This document shows, piece after piece, positions 30,971-43,291 of a stretch of DNA of 64,000 nucleotides. Source of the stretch: Erythroxylum novogranatense (taxonomy: Eukaryota > Streptophyta > Magnoliopsida > Malpighiales > Erythroxylaceae). A program made the position numbers and the translations under genes. The first letter of the stretch is position 1, and the number at the start of each line of letters is the position of its first letter. The stretch lies in contig CM057228.1 in NCBI GenBank assembly GCA_029891385.1, positions 23,370,809 through 23,434,808 on the forward strand, written 5' to 3'. Under the pieces are notes generated by a model that worked only from the letters and a program-made list of their open reading frames with translations, had not been told where the DNA came from and did no database searches.

Positions 30971-33538
30971 TCATCGAGAAGGTAGGGGCTTGGTAAGAGC
31001 ATCTGCTAGCTGATCATGGGTCGAAATATGAGCTACTGTCAATTTTCCTGCTTGAACAAGTTGACAGACAAAATGATAATCCAAGGCAATATGCTTCATT
31101 CGAGTATGAAAAACTGGGTTTCTGCATAAGTACGTTGCTCCAAGATTGTCACAGAAAAGAACCGGGGATCCTTTAAATGGAATATGAAGCTCAGATAATA
31201 AGTTTTGCAACCATTGAAGCTCGGCTACTGTAGTTGCAAGAGATCGATACTCTGCTTTAGTGGAGGAACACGCAATTGTGCGTTGTCGTTTGGAATGCCA
31301 TGAGACAGGATTTCTACCGAAAAAGATAAGGTAGGCCGAAGTGGAGGTTCTGCCGTCACTGTTGCCAGCCCAGTCGGCATCACTGTACGCTTGAAGAGGG
31401 GACGGAAGTGCACCAAACACTTGAAGAGCTAATTGTTTCGGCTTATGAAGTTGTAAACCAAACTGTATGGTACCTTTGAGATAGCGATAAACCCGTTTAA
31501 CTTGTTGCAAGTGAGTAACGGTGGGAGCATGCATGAACTAGGCAAGTTTATTCACCGAAAAAACCACATCTGATCTTGTATGAGTTAAGTACTGGAGGGA
31601 CCCAACCATTTGCTTATAAAGTGAGACATCTGTAGCCGCAGTGCCATCGTCAAGGCGCAGTGGTGTAGAAAGACATAAGGGGGTTGAAGTTGGTTTGGCA
31701 TCAGACATACCAAAACGGTCCAGAATATCTCTAATGTATTTATGTTGTGACAGAAACAAGCCAGTAGAAGTAGGAATAATTTCAATCCCCAAAAAATACG
31801 ACAGAAATCCCAGTTGTTTTAACGAAAACTTCTTTGACAACTCAGTAATGAACTGGGCTAAGAACTGCGAAGAACTACCGGTGAGTAAGAGATCATCCAC
31901 ATAAACCAAAAAATAGGCAACAATACCATTATCATTATAAATAAATAATGATGGATCACTGAGACTGTGACGAAAGCCAAAGGAGAGGATGAAAGTCTTC
32001 AGGGAGTCGTACCAAGCACGAGGAGCCTGACGAAGTCCATAAAGTGCTTTGCGTAATTTACAAACAAGGTTGGGATGATCAGGATGGATAAACCTCGGTG
32101 GTTGTTGCATGTAAACATCTTCGGTTAAGGTTCCTTGTAAAAAAGCATTATTCACGTCCATTTGATGAATGGACCAACTGTGAGCAATAGCAATTGTAAA
32201 TATGATTTTAAGAGTTTGTGGTTTGAGAACAGGGGCAAAGGTTTCATGGAAATCTAAACCTGGCGTTTGTGTAAACCCTTTTGCAACCAATCGCGATTTA
32301 TATCGTGCCACAGAACCATTTGGGTTCCTCTTGATCCTATACAGCCATTTGTTTCCAACAATATTACTGCCCCGAGGTGCTTGTACAAGATCCCATGTAT
32401 GATTGTGGATAAGAGCATCAAATTCCTCATTCATCGAGGTCCTCCATAAGGGATCTTTCATAGCCTGCGAAAGACACGTTGGTTCAAGAGGAATGGGTAG
32501 GGGATGTTTACTCACCTGATAGATCTTCTTTGGTTTATGAATATTGTTCTTGGCCCTGGTTTGCATTGGGTGTTTGTTGGTGATGGCAGGAACAGTTTCT
32601 GAAGGTGGTGCATTAGGATCGGATAATTGAGACAATTCAGTTGATGTAGTCAAGGCGTCAGTGGACAAGGGTGGCACTGATACAGCATCAACCGTGATAT
32701 GGTGAGAAAGATTATAGTTCCTTTCCAAAGGAGCAGTCGGTAGTTGCGTAGGAACTGCGTTATTGGGAGCTGATGATGCAAGGGATGATGAGACAGTGTG
32801 AGGCAGACGTGAACTGGAGACAGGTAGAGACAGACTCAAGTCAAGAAGTGGAAGGACTGCCCGATCAGAGGCAAGGGAAGAATCAGTGGCAGAAGTTGGG
32901 TGAGGAGGGAAGTGACAAGGACGATCATAAGGAAAACAATTATCATGGAATGTGACATGTCGAGAGATGTAGGTTTTATGAGAGATAGGGTCATGATAGA
33001 GATAAGCATATTGTGAGGTTGAATATCCTATAAAAATGCAAGGTGCAGATCGTTGTTGTAATTTGTGTTGAGTGTAAGGCCTAAGCCAAGGAAAGCACAA
33101 GCAACCAAAGGAATGAAGATGATGATAATTGGGTGGAGATTTATGTAGTAATTCATATGGAGAAGTCATGTTCAAAACTGGTGTAGGTAATCTATTGATC
33201 AGGTATACAGCCGTTTGAAAAGCATGAGACCAAAAGGACGATGGTAGTTTGGATTGATGAAGAAGGGCACGACCAGTTTCAACTATATGACGATGGCGCC
33301 TTTCAGCTGTGCCATTTAACTTAGGTGTATGAGGAGGATTAGTAAAATGTGTGATTCCATGAGGACCCAAAAAATTCTTAAGAGCAACATATTCGCCACC
33401 ATTGTCAGTATAAATAGAAGTGATTTTAGTGTTAAAGAAGTTTTCAACAAGAGATTTAAACCTTGTGAAAATGGAAAGCACTTCAGATTTACGTTGAATG
33501 GGGTACAACCAAATATATTTGGAAAAAATGATCAACAA
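30971..33538 (-). pseudogene. Intronic Copia integrase-RT-RNase H region
   Basis: A single 666-codon frame (31538-33538) runs from the integrase core to RT. It has YTDNGGEYVALKNFL, then HTPKLNGTAERRHRHIVETG, then the RT blocks NKWLYRIKRNPNGSVARYKS and QMDVNNAFLQGTL, then FLVYVDDLLLTGS with intact YVDD. A TAG (probably once CAG) at 31535-31537 separates it from the in-frame RNase H frame 30971-31534. That frame contains YSDADWAGN, STKAEYRSLA and DQLADALTKPL. Apart from that stop the catalytic motifs look intact, so decay is slight. Confidence 0.95.
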
Positions 33539-35146
33539 ACACTACATAATATCGAAAACCATCAATAGATGGGACTGGAGCTGGACCCCAAACATCACTG
33601 AATAACAACTGACGAGGACGAGTACTAGATAGATGTTTGTTGGAAAAAGCCAATTTATGACTCTTGGCACAAGCACAAGACACACAAGGATTCGAAAGAC
33701 TACGACAATTACGAAGAGAAAAACGTTTATTGAGATGTTGAAGAACTGGTGTAGATGGGTGGCCTAAGATGTGATGCCAGTCTCGAATAGAGCAATGGGT
33801 AGTAACAAAGGCAGGATGGAGCTTCTTTGGAAAGGAAGTGTAATATAAATCATCAACACAGTGACCCTACATCAGTACCTCCTTGGTTGTGACATCCTTG
33901 ACCTGAAAGTGAGAAGAGAAGAATTCAACTGAAACATTATTAGTAGCACAAAGCTTAGAGACAGAAAGCAAATTGTGTTTGAGGGTAGGAACATGGAGGA
34001 CATTAGATAAGGATAAAGACTTAGTTGAAGTAGGAACAATGGTGGTACCAGTGTTGGTGATTGGTAATTCAGTACCATTACCAACTACCAAATGATCAGA
34101 CCCATCATAAGGAGTTGCAAGGGACAAATTATGAAGATCAGTGGTGATGTGATTAGAAGCATCGGAATCAACAATCCACTTATTAGAATCCTGCTCTCCG
34201 GGCTTATGAATATGATAGGCCGAAGGTTGTCTGTTGCTAGGACGTCCATGAAGCTTAAAACAACGACGAGCTGTATGACCTGGCTTCTCACACTATTGGC
34301 AGATGATCGAAGAATAACCATCTCTACCACCACGAGCTTTTACTGGAGACACCTGACCATCAGATCCAGAATTTAAACTTGAAGAGCTAGGGCGTCCTCG
34401 GTGTTGAGAAGTAGTACTGGGTAGTGACCCATGCTGCATTGGGCGGCGACGATTTCTATTCCAGTTCGATTTATAACCAATTAACGCAATAGCAGGAGTG
34501 GAATCAGTACGTCCCTACCGTGACAAGTAAGTCTCATGATCAAGAAGTTTTTCATGAAGTTCTTCAAACGAAATCGGGGCATCTCGGGCCCGTATGGCCG
34601 TTGCAATCTCCTTGAAATCAGAACCAATACCATTGAGAACATGTATAACAAGATCGATATCATCAACTGGGCAGCCAATAATAGCTAATTCATCGGCAAT
34701 ATTTTTGAGTTGCCGGAGATAAACAGCCACAGTTTGCTCTCCTTTTTCAAGACAAGTCGTTCTTTCAAAGAAAAAATTTTGGAGCGAGAACTACTCGCGT
34801 AAGTTTTTCCAAGCACCTCCCAGGACTGTTTAGATGAGGTTACCGAACCAAGTAAGGCAACAATGTTGTCTGCTACAGAGGAAATAATGGCAGCAATCAA
34901 GAGCTGGTCCTGTCTAACCCAGTGAGGATAACCAGGATCAATAATTGGAGGACACGGGAAAGAGCCATCCGTGTATCTCTGTAAGCCGTAGCCAATGAGG
35001 AGTGCCGTCATTTGCACTCGCCAGGCCGGAAAGTTGGTTCCATTGAGTTTAATGGACGCAGTATTTAAAACAACCAACGACGAGTTGTTGAATGGTATCA
35101 TATTTGCAGGACTTGTAATGCCTGAGTTATCTTCTGGAGAAGTCAT
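33539..35146 (-). pseudogene. Intronic Copia gag-protease-integrase N-terminal region
   Basis: Gag starts at MTSPEDNSGITS (about 35146). It carries the NFPAWRVQMTALLIGYGLQ core, shifts frame near 34740, and continues LRQLKNIADELAIIGCPVDD. After a stop near 34515 a zinc knuckle follows (C-EKPGHTARRCF, first part interrupted by a stop). The protease block has the active site changed to WIVDSDASNHI (usually DSGAS/T). The integrase N-terminus HHILGHPS..CVSCACAKSHKLAF ends the segment. At least three stops and two shifts interrupt it. Confidence 0.9.
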
Positions 35147-35212
35147 AATGTGTAGATGGATAAACGAGAGGGAAAAAAAAAATAGAGAGAGACCGCCGTT
35201 AGGCTTTGAGAG

Positions 35213-35224
35213 TCTCTGATACCA
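35213..35224 (-). promoter_or_regulatory. Primer binding site of the intronic Copia
   Basis: The plus strand reads TCTCTGATACCA, the reverse of TGGTATCAGAGA, abutting the 5' LTR. It matches the 3' end of initiator tRNA-Met. Confidence 0.9.
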
Positions 35225-35427
35225 TAAAGAGAATGGCAGTAATGAAATGATGAGAGTCTGTTGCTTTGTCTTATTCATTGCAATCTGTACAAAGAGATTT
35301 AAATACAGAAAAGATATATGCAGTAAGTTACATAACAGAAAGTTGTTACGGCTGAACAGTAAGAAGTTACAGATGAACAGTGATTAGTTGCGGTGAAAGG
35401 GACGTAGATGAAGATTAGTCCTTAATA
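35225..35427 (-). repeat. 5' LTR of the intronic Copia
   Basis: 203 bp. It matches 30729-30911 but with an extra 24 bp around 35341-35372, where the AGTTACAGATGAACAGT segment is partly duplicated. Confidence 0.95.
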
Positions 35428-35551
35428 AAGATGAGGCGATTCCATAATCCTGTATTTATGGAGGTCTGCTTATTAAATGTGAACTTCGTACTAGTTTATC
35501 ATGGTTTTCTAGTTTACTTTTAACAATGGATTTTGAATTTGCAGTTGATAG

Positions 35552-37480
35552 ATGATTATGTTTGGAATTACTGGTTGTCCCTCACTGTGCTATCTCCGGC
35601 TGCCTTTGCCTGGTCCCCGGTCGCTTTGCAGGGGAATTCCAGCTTCCGCTGGTGTTGGGAAGCAGAAAATCAAGATTGATTTACGACACACAACTAGGTA
35701 CTTCTGAATCATCCTTAAGCTGTTATATTTTGTTTTGATGATCATTCACAAAGTGATTGTTTTGTTATTTTGCTATCACCCAAAGTCAATGGACTGATTC
35801 CGTCCAAAGATGCAATGCAAAACGGACTTACTCGCTCAAGTGTGCAACGGATGCTTCATATGGTGGAGATATGGCAAATAGTAAACCAGGTAACCATTTC
35901 TCTTTGTTGACCTTTTAGCGGTCTATATCTGACTAACAACAAAGATCTTCTACTGTTCTTCTTCTCTTCTTCTTGGGGTGGGGGGAAGATTCAAAATGAT
36001 TTTCCAAGTAGATCGTATGATTCCTCACGAATACTTTTTCCTTTTGCAAACTGTGAAGTCTTTTTGAATATGAGAAGACTTTCTTGTTGGTTTTAGTTAT
36101 CTGTTTGACAGATAAAAGATATAGCAAGCGATTCATTCATTCTATTTGTCTGACAGGAGATTATATTTCTGTGACTAGTGTTCTTCCATCTTTGATTTGA
36201 GTTGAAGCAACTCTTTAACTTTTGAGAATCATGATAAATGCTAGCAAATTAGGGATAACTGGTCAAGGATTCAATATACATAGTAATTGTGATAAGTTCT
36301 GATTTGGAAAGTTCTGCGTAGAAACTATCATTTCAACGTTTTAAATGCTTCAAGAGATTCTGGGTTGAATCTATTGTGAGAAAAGTGGTGTTGACTTTGC
36401 AGGGCACTTGTATGATTTCAATGATCAGTTAATTTGCGTACTTGTCATATAGTTGGAACGTGCTAGCAATTGATTATGCTCCTACACTTCGCACACAATT
36501 GCTACTTTCATCTGCAAAGAGTAATATTTAGCAAGCAGAGCAGCTTTTGCCCACAAGTTGTTAATAATCAAATAGTAGTTACCTATGTTGACTTTGTGAT
36601 AAGCCTTTTGTCCTTTGTTTACTAGGTTGCTTATTTTCAAAAAACTGTCAAAAGCTAGCGCCACTAATCTTTGAATCTTTCTCATGCATGTCTGTCCAAG
36701 TTCAGTTGTTTTTCCTAGAATCCATGTAAGAGACCCCTACAAACGACTTGGAATAAGCAGGGAGGCTTCTGAAGATGAAATTCAAGCAGCACGGAACTTC
36801 CTTGTTCAGCAATATAGCGGGCATAAGCCAAGTTTGGATTCAATTGAGGCGGCCCATGATAAAATAATCATGCAGAAGTTCTATGAGAGGAGGAACCCAA
36901 AAATTGATGTCAAGAAAAAATTGAGGGAACTACAACAGTCTCGTTTTGTCCAGGTTATTGTGAGCAGGTTCCAAACCCCCTCCTCAATTGTCACTGTTAA
37001 AACATCCCTGGCATTTCTAGTACTTGGAGTTCTCACTATTATATTTCCAACGGAAGAAGGTCCAACTCTTCAGGTAGCGATTTCCTTGTTGGCTACCATA
37101 TATTTCATCTACGATCGACTGAAAAACAAAATCCGAGCTTTCCTTTATAGGTATGTAGCAATTCAGTCACACCAAAATGCTGAAACTGTTTTTAGTTTCA
37201 TGCTACTCTATTGTAATATATCAATTTTGCAAAAAACTCTCATTAGTAATTCAGGGTTTATTAAAAACTTCCATCTATATTGCTTTGTTGAAATACTGGA
37301 ACTATCTTTCTTGTATGATGCAGTGTTGGAGCTTTTATTTTCTCATGGCTGTTGGGGACCTTTTTGATGGTATCAATAATTCCGCCATTGCCATTGGTTA
37401 AAGGGCCAAGAAGTTTTGAAGTGACTACTTCATTGTTAACTTACCTACTACTTTGGGTTTCATCTACCTATCTCAAGTAG
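35552..37480 (+). CDS. CPP1-like (DUF3353) J-like chloroplast membrane protein
   Basis: Four coding exons, 35552-35697, 35786-35889, 36706-37150 and 37324-37480, join in phase through GT-AG introns to 283 codons. Residues 1-85 are Ser/Arg-rich with few acidic residues, like a chloroplast transit peptide. A J-like domain starts at DPYKRLGISREASEDEIQAA (residue 93) but lacks the HPD triad. Four hydrophobic segments follow (about 165-185, 193-208, 232-252, 267-281). This layout is that of the plant CPP1/CDF1 family, whose founding member is a holdase-type partner of the chlorophyll enzyme POR in plastid membranes. Length is typical. I judge it closer to the CPP1-like paralogue than to CPP1 itself, from memory only. 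No breaks seen. The start could also be the Met two codons downstream. A Copia sits in the upstream intron. Confidence 0.88.
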
Positions 37481-37780
37481 TTGGAGCTTATTTGTTAAGA
37501 TCTTGAGATTTTGCATTTATGTAGGCCAGAGCTTCACCAAATCTTTCAACATGTCTTGGAATGTATAGTTTGCTGCATTAAAATTTTGGAAATGAGCCCT
37601 CATGTTTTAGTAGGAAAAAGTTAATGGAAGTGGTGGTTACTGTTGTTTAGAGAAGAGATGAAACATTGATTACTTAAGATTATGCGTTGCGTTTGTTGTT
37701 TCCTGCATTAATCTTCCTCTTCCAGTTATAGTTGTTGAGGTTCTGGATATTGTAAAGCGTAAACTGCTTTTGAAGCCACA
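37481..37780 (+). other. Probable 3' UTR and flank of the CPP1-like gene
   Basis: Non-coding, T-rich sequence following the stop codon. No other feature recognised. Confidence 0.5.
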
Positions 37781-37914
37781 ATCATTGTTGTGTACGTGGG
37801 CAGGCAACGTGTGCTATATATTTTAGAGGTTTATCAAAATTTGCTCAATCATTGTTGTGTACGTGGGCAGGCAACGTGTGCTATATATTTTAGAGGTTTA
37901 TCAAAATTTGCTCA
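37781..37914 (+). repeat. 67-bp perfect tandem duplication
   Basis: Two adjacent copies (37781-37847, 37848-37914), from ATCATTGTTGTGTACGTGGG to ATCAAAATTTGCTCA. They appear identical along the length, so the duplication is recent or an assembly artefact. Confidence 0.95.
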
Positions 37915-38257
37915 ATATTGATCAATTACTTAAGGTCACTAAGTGCATCTTGAGAACATGGCATGTCTGATTAAAGATGCAAAGGACAGTAACTTTGAGA
38001 ATTGATCTATTGCCCTGCTACAGTAACTTTGAGCATTGCTACAGTAACTTTACCACCTGCTTCAGTTCTTTGAGTCGCTTCCGGCCACTAAACCTTCTCC
38101 CCTGCGATGCATTCCACCACCCACACTGCCAAAAAATTCGGCTCTTGCTTGGCGAAGAGGCCCTTCTCTTATCGCACAACCGAGTTCGAGCTCCTCCAAT
38201 TCTGATCTTTGCGATATTGGGTCTTTCCACCCAGGCCACCCAAATCAGTAACTTCAC

Positions 38258-39161
38258 TTGGTCCGAAGACCCCCCAATCGAACTAGAAAAGATGGAGATA
38301 TTAACCTGGTGCAGGGTCCTCATGGTTTGGGAATTGATCTATCCTCTACCTTCCACAATAAATTGGACACAATTCGGGCACAGGTGATTGTAATCAAGCT
38401 GCTGGGAAGAAAGATGGGGTTCAGCTTACTCAGGGATCGTCTCCTCTCCTTGTGGCATCCGACTGGTCCCCTGAAATTTGTGGATTTGGAAAACAATTTT
38501 TATTTGGTGAATTTCAAAGAAGAAAGGGACTATATACACACCTTGACGCAGGGTCCATGGATTGTCGCCGGCAATGTGCTATCGGTCCAACTATGGACAC
38601 CTACATTTCGCCCTTCCTCCGGATGCGTCACCCATGTGGTAGCCTGGGTTCACTTCCCCGGTCTCCCTATCACCCGTTACCATCCTTCCATTCTTCAAGC
38701 GCTCGGTAATCTGGTGGGAAAAACAGTGAAGATTGATGAGACAACGCTTCTCACTTCCCGGGGACGCTTCGCGCAGGTGGCAGTCACCCTGGATCTCAGT
38801 GTCCCTCTTTGATCGGTTGTGGAGTTGGACGGGGAACTCATTCAGGTTGCGTATGAGGGTCTCCCGCAAATTTGCTTCAGTTGTGGCCGGGTTGGACATG
38901 GATCCGAACAATGCTCAAAGCGCTCAGCGACCACGCCTGATGCAGGGACCTCCTCCGATGTACCCCCACCTCCAGCGGTCGTCGATTCCGCATGCGCTCC
39001 CTCGACCAGTCCTCCACCGGCACTTATGGCCCCTGGATGCAGGTGACACGTCAGACTCGGCGGCCCCCTCCACCTACGACTGGCTTTCGACGAGAAAGCC
39101 CGGCCCAGGGGAGATCCGATGGTCATTGTGGTTCGAGTTTCATAAAGATATGACAAGTTGA
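38258..39161 (+). pseudogene. LINE ORF1 (DUF4283 + zinc knuckle) fragment
   Basis: The frame 38258-38812 has the DUF4283 pattern of plant L1-type ORF1/gag-like proteins: LLSLWHPTGPLKFVDLENNF, TQGPWIVAGNVLSVQLW, WVHFPGLPITRYHPSIL. An in-frame TGA at 38810 interrupts it. It resumes in the same frame with ELDGELIQVAYEGLPQICFS and an intact CX2CX4HX4C knuckle (CFSCGRVGHGSEQC), then a Pro-rich tail. ORF2 (endonuclease and RT) is entirely absent. Such proteins bind the element's RNA. Retention of the 5' gene without the 3' gene is unusual for LINEs. Confidence 0.85.
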
Positions 39162-39177
39162 GCCACAAATTAGAATG

Positions 39178-39471
39178 TGTTATAAAAGATAGAAATAATA
39201 TGGTGTACCACTAATTGTAGATGCATCATTTAATAGTTAGTGTACATATGGATTGGTTTGGTTTTACCTAACACAAGAATGAAGTAAGTGGTTATTGGTT
39301 TGGTTTTACCTAACACAATAACACATATGGAGTAGGTGGTCACATGTGTATTAGGTGTTTGAAATGTACTATAAATAGAAGGTTTGATGTAAGAGAGATA
39401 GAAGGTATGAACTTATAAGAATAAATCTTCTCTCCCAAATACTCTGAAATTATAATTCTGGTTTTATAACA
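39178..39471 (+). repeat. 5' LTR of the 39-kb Copia
   Basis: 294 bp. It contains a TATA box (TATAAATA, 39370-39377) and an internal repeat of TTGGTTTTACCTAACACAA (two copies, about 39255 and 39300). Confidence 0.95.
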
Positions 39472-40198
39472 CGTTATCAGCACGAAGCTCTCATTTCTAA
39501 AATTCGGCTTATCAACATCAAGCAATCGTAAGGTTCTTCCGTCTACCTACATTGTACAAACGTTCTTCGGTTTACGTACATCAAACAAACGTAAGTTCTT
39601 CCGTTTATTTATCCTACTTACGATGTTGTTAAAATAAAGTTCTTCCTTTTATCTACATTAATTCTACTTATGATATGATGAAAACAAATTATAGACGACT
39701 CACTATTTTACCTTCTTTTAATAATGAGAATTTATTACCACCTCTAAATATTTAATTTATTGTATAGTATACATCATCGATGTTTAAAAAATATATAACG
39801 GCTATATATATAACGGTAAAATATATATATATATATAACGGTAAAATTATAACGGCTAGTTAACGGTAAAAAAAAAATTATTTCTATAAATAAATACCAC
39901 TCCTACATAATTTACTTCATCCCTACATACTATTTCTTACCTCAAAATTCTTACAAAAATTTTCAAATGTTGTCCGCTATATCATTTTTTTGTATAATTA
40001 TTATCATTATATATCTTTGTTTCATTCTTAGTGTAGAGCTAAATGATTCAAATCACACATTTTTTCTCTTAGTAATAGCATTTATTATGATCCCTATGTT
40101 GCTTCTTGGCATAGCATTTGAGCATGGCATGTAATTTATTTAATGTAATATCGATTTGAATACATGTATTAATTATTTCTCTCTAAATAGTTGCCAAC

Positions 40199-41103
40199 AT
40201 GTCCAATCTTGCCAAAATTGAATTCGTTGCTCTTGATGTTGCGGGTCATAATTATATGTCGTGGATGATTGATGTTGAAATGCATCTTGAATCAATGGAT
40301 CTTTTAGATACCATTAAAGAAAATAATCTGACATCAAAACAAAATAAAGCCAAAGCGATGATCTTCATTCGTCGTCATCTTGATGAGGATTAAAAGAGAA
40401 TACCTCACTGATTAAAGATCTAAGTCATTTGTGGAAAAATTTACAAGAAAGATATGACCATCAAAAGGAAGTTTTACTTGAAGCTACCGTGATGAATGGA
40501 GCGCTTTACGCTTCCAATATTTTAAAAAGGTCAATTAGTATAACTCAGCTATGTTTAGAATTGTCTCACAACTAAAATTTTGTGGGGCAAACAATCACTG
40601 AGGAAGATATGTTAGAAGAAACATACTCCACCTTCCATGCATCGAATGTAACCTTGCAACAACAATATCGAGTGCGCGGATTCAAAAAATACTCTGACCT
40701 GATTTCATGCCTTCTTATAGCCGAGAAGAATAATGAACTTTTGATGAAAAATCATCAATCCCGCCCTACTGGCACGACAGCATTTTCAGAAGCAAATATT
40801 GCAATTCGAAATGAAAATGAAAGAAAAAATCATCATGGGCCTAGTCGTGGTCGCGGTCGCGGTCGTGGCCGTGGTCGTAACTACATTCGTGGTCGTAGTC
40901 GTGGACGTGGCCGAGGAAGTTATCCATATAACTCTCTTCAAAGAAATACGAGCCACCACAATAACAAGCACTATATTAATGATGTTCATGGAAGTTTTTA
41001 TAGGACTTCAGGAGATTCTTGCCTGAGATGTGGTACAAAAGGACATTGGGCTAAAGTTTGTCGAGTTCTGAACATCTATGTCGATTATACAAAGCATCCT
41101 TAA
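40199..41103 (+). pseudogene. 39-kb Copia gag remnant
   Basis: Starts MSNLAKIEFVALDVAGHNYM and reaches FIRRHLDED, then a stop at 40393. The sense continues LSHLWKNLQERYDHQKEVLL. A further stop follows before 40570. The 3' part (40582-41103) has LEETYSTFHASNVTLQQQYR, an RGR-rich stretch (about residues 88-110 of that frame) and an intact zinc knuckle CLRCGTKGHWAKVC. Gag forms particles and binds RNA. Two or more stops disable it. Confidence 0.88.
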
Positions 41104-41479
41104 AAGGAAAGAAAATGAAATGAATTTTCTTGAACAACACCCTTTAGGTGATTCAATGACCTTGGTATTTTGATTTTGATTTCATTGAGAATCATAATCC
41201 TTGAGATGACTCTACATATCTGAATGCTTGATTTTCTTGATGATTTTGTGGATCGAGGGCATTGTTGGTGGCGTAGTAATGGAAATTAAAATAATGTACT
41301 TATGTTTGTGTTAAGTATTATTATGCTTATTATGTCACTCGTTTCAATTGCTTGTTATGTTACTAGTTTCAATTACAATATTGTAATATTTTTTAAGTTA
41401 ACATAACATCTCTTTCTCTTTATTCTGCGCAATTTTCTCATTAGATTATTTATTTTATGCGAAGTTTTGATACGGATCG

Positions 41480-43285
41480 ATTACGTAAGAGGAGCAAAAA
41501 TAATGCTAATTTATGCATACCGGATAGTGGCACAACGCACACTATCACGAAAGATAAGAGGTTCTTTCGTAATTAAAACCAACAAAAACAATTGTGAACA
41601 CAATATCGAGTCCTACTGAGACTTGATTGAAGGAATTAGCGAGGCAAATTTCACATTATCAAATAACACAAAGTTCTCGATACATGATGCCTTATTTGCG
41701 CTTAAAGTCTAAAAGAAATTTGTTGAGTTTTAATGATATATATTCTCATAAATATGATACTCAATGCGGAACTGAGGGAAATATGAAATATATGTATCTT
41801 ACAACCTGTCAATCAGGAAAGATAAACATATTGGAAAAACTACCAATGCTCCCTACTGGATTACATTATACATATATAAATGTGATTGAATCTAATATGA
41901 TAGTTAAAGCAAAACACATTGATCCTTCAATAATCTCTATTTGGCATGATCGTCTGGGTCATCCAGGATCAACAATGATGCGAAAAATAATTGAGAATAC
42001 ACATGGACATCCATTGAGTAACAAAATGATTACTCAAATAAATAAGAGTCTATGTACATCTTGTTCTCTTGGAAAATTGATCATAAGGCCATCACCAGCT
42101 AAAATAAAATTTGAATCACCTGCTTTTCTTGCGCGTATTCAAGGTGATATATGTGGACTCATTCATCCACCATGTGGACCATTTCGATATTTTATGGTAT
42201 TGATAGATGTCTCCAGCAGATGGTCCCACGTTTGTCTACTATCAACTCGTAATATGACATTTACAAGATTTCTTGCACAAATTATTAAATTACGAGCACA
42301 ATTTCCTGACTATACAATAAAGAAAGTCAGACTCGATAATGCTGGTGAATTCACATCCCAAACTTTCAATGACTATTGTATGTCAACTGGGATTATGGTT
42401 GAGCATCCTGTTGCTCATGTACATACTCAAAATGGTTTAGCTGAATCTTTAATTAAACACCTTCAGCTTATTGCTAGACCATTGATGATGAGAACAAAGC
42501 TTCCAATTTTCGTATGGGATCATGCAATTTTATATGCTGAGGCATTAATTAGCATCCGACCAAGTGCATATCATACATACTCCTCACTACAACTTGCATT
42601 TGGTCAAGAACCAGATATCTCCCATTTGAGGATTTTTGGTTGTGCAGTATATGTGCCTATTGCACCACTACAACGTAGTAAAATGGGACCTCAAAGAAGA
42701 TTAGGGATATATGTCGGCTATGAAAGTACATCTATTATTAGATATCTTAAACCTCAAACGGGTGATATGTTTACAACACATTTTGCTAATTGTCATTTTG
42801 ATGAAAATACTTTTCCGACATTAAGGGGAGATAATAAACAGCTGATGAAAGAAATTACACGGTGCGAACCATCATTATTTTATCTTGATCAACGCACAAA
42901 ACAATGCGAAACAGAAGTGCAAAGAATTGTGCATTTGCAAAGAATTGCAAATCAATTACCAGATGCTTTCACAGATACAAAAAGAGTGACTAAATCATTT
43001 ATACCAACTGTAAATGCTCCTGCTCGGATTGAAATCCCAAAAGGACAATCTGAGAAAATGATCACTCATGAATCTACAGCACGCATGAAGCGTGGTAGAC
43101 CAATCGGTTTCAAAGATAAAAATTCTCGAAAAGGAAAAGGAGCAAATGCGATTAATGACCCCAATATAGATAAAAGTGTTCCGTTAGAAACACAAGATGA
43201 GGATATTGTCCCAGAAGAGACACAAACTGAGATTAATCAGGAAATCTCAATTAATTATATTCACACAAAAGAATTATGGAACTGA
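41480..43285 (+). pseudogene. 39-kb Copia protease and integrase region
   Basis: The protease active site CIPDSGTTHTITKDKRFF lies at about 41516-41566, then a stop. Frame 41627-43285 (552 codons) carries the integrase HHCC finger (WHDRLGHPGS..CTSCSLGKL). The catalytic core follows: YFMVLIDVSSRWSHVCLLST, then VRLDNAGEFTSQTFNDYC, then HTQNGLAESLIKHL, with all three acidic positions present. A lysine-rich linker leads toward RT. The frame ends at a TGA at 43285, five codons before the next frame. Confidence 0.92.
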
Positions 43286-43291
43286 AATGAT

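Larger units (their letters stand above)
30729..35427 (-). mobile_element. Copia LTR retrotransposon in the 5'-UTR intron of the CPP1-like gene
   Basis: A 4,699-bp Ty1/copia element. Short LTRs lie at 30729-30911 and 35225-35427, with target duplication AAGAT (30724-30728, 35428-35432). The tRNA-Met primer site is at 35213-35224 and a G-rich purine tract at about 30912-30924. The LTR ends read TA..TA instead of TG..CA. It is oriented against the host gene. The LTRs differ by about five substitutions plus a 24-bp local duplication, so the insertion is fairly recent. Coding is nearly complete but broken by several stops and frameshifts. Confidence 0.95.

Noticed and set aside
37177..37401. 74-codon frame overlapping the CPP1-like last intron
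   Set aside because: Crosses the intron and exon 5 in a wrong frame; the spliced frame explains the sequence.
38842..39168. Minus-strand 108-codon frame
   Set aside because: Antisense of the LINE ORF1 zinc-knuckle region, where the plus strand carries the CX2CX4HX4C motif.
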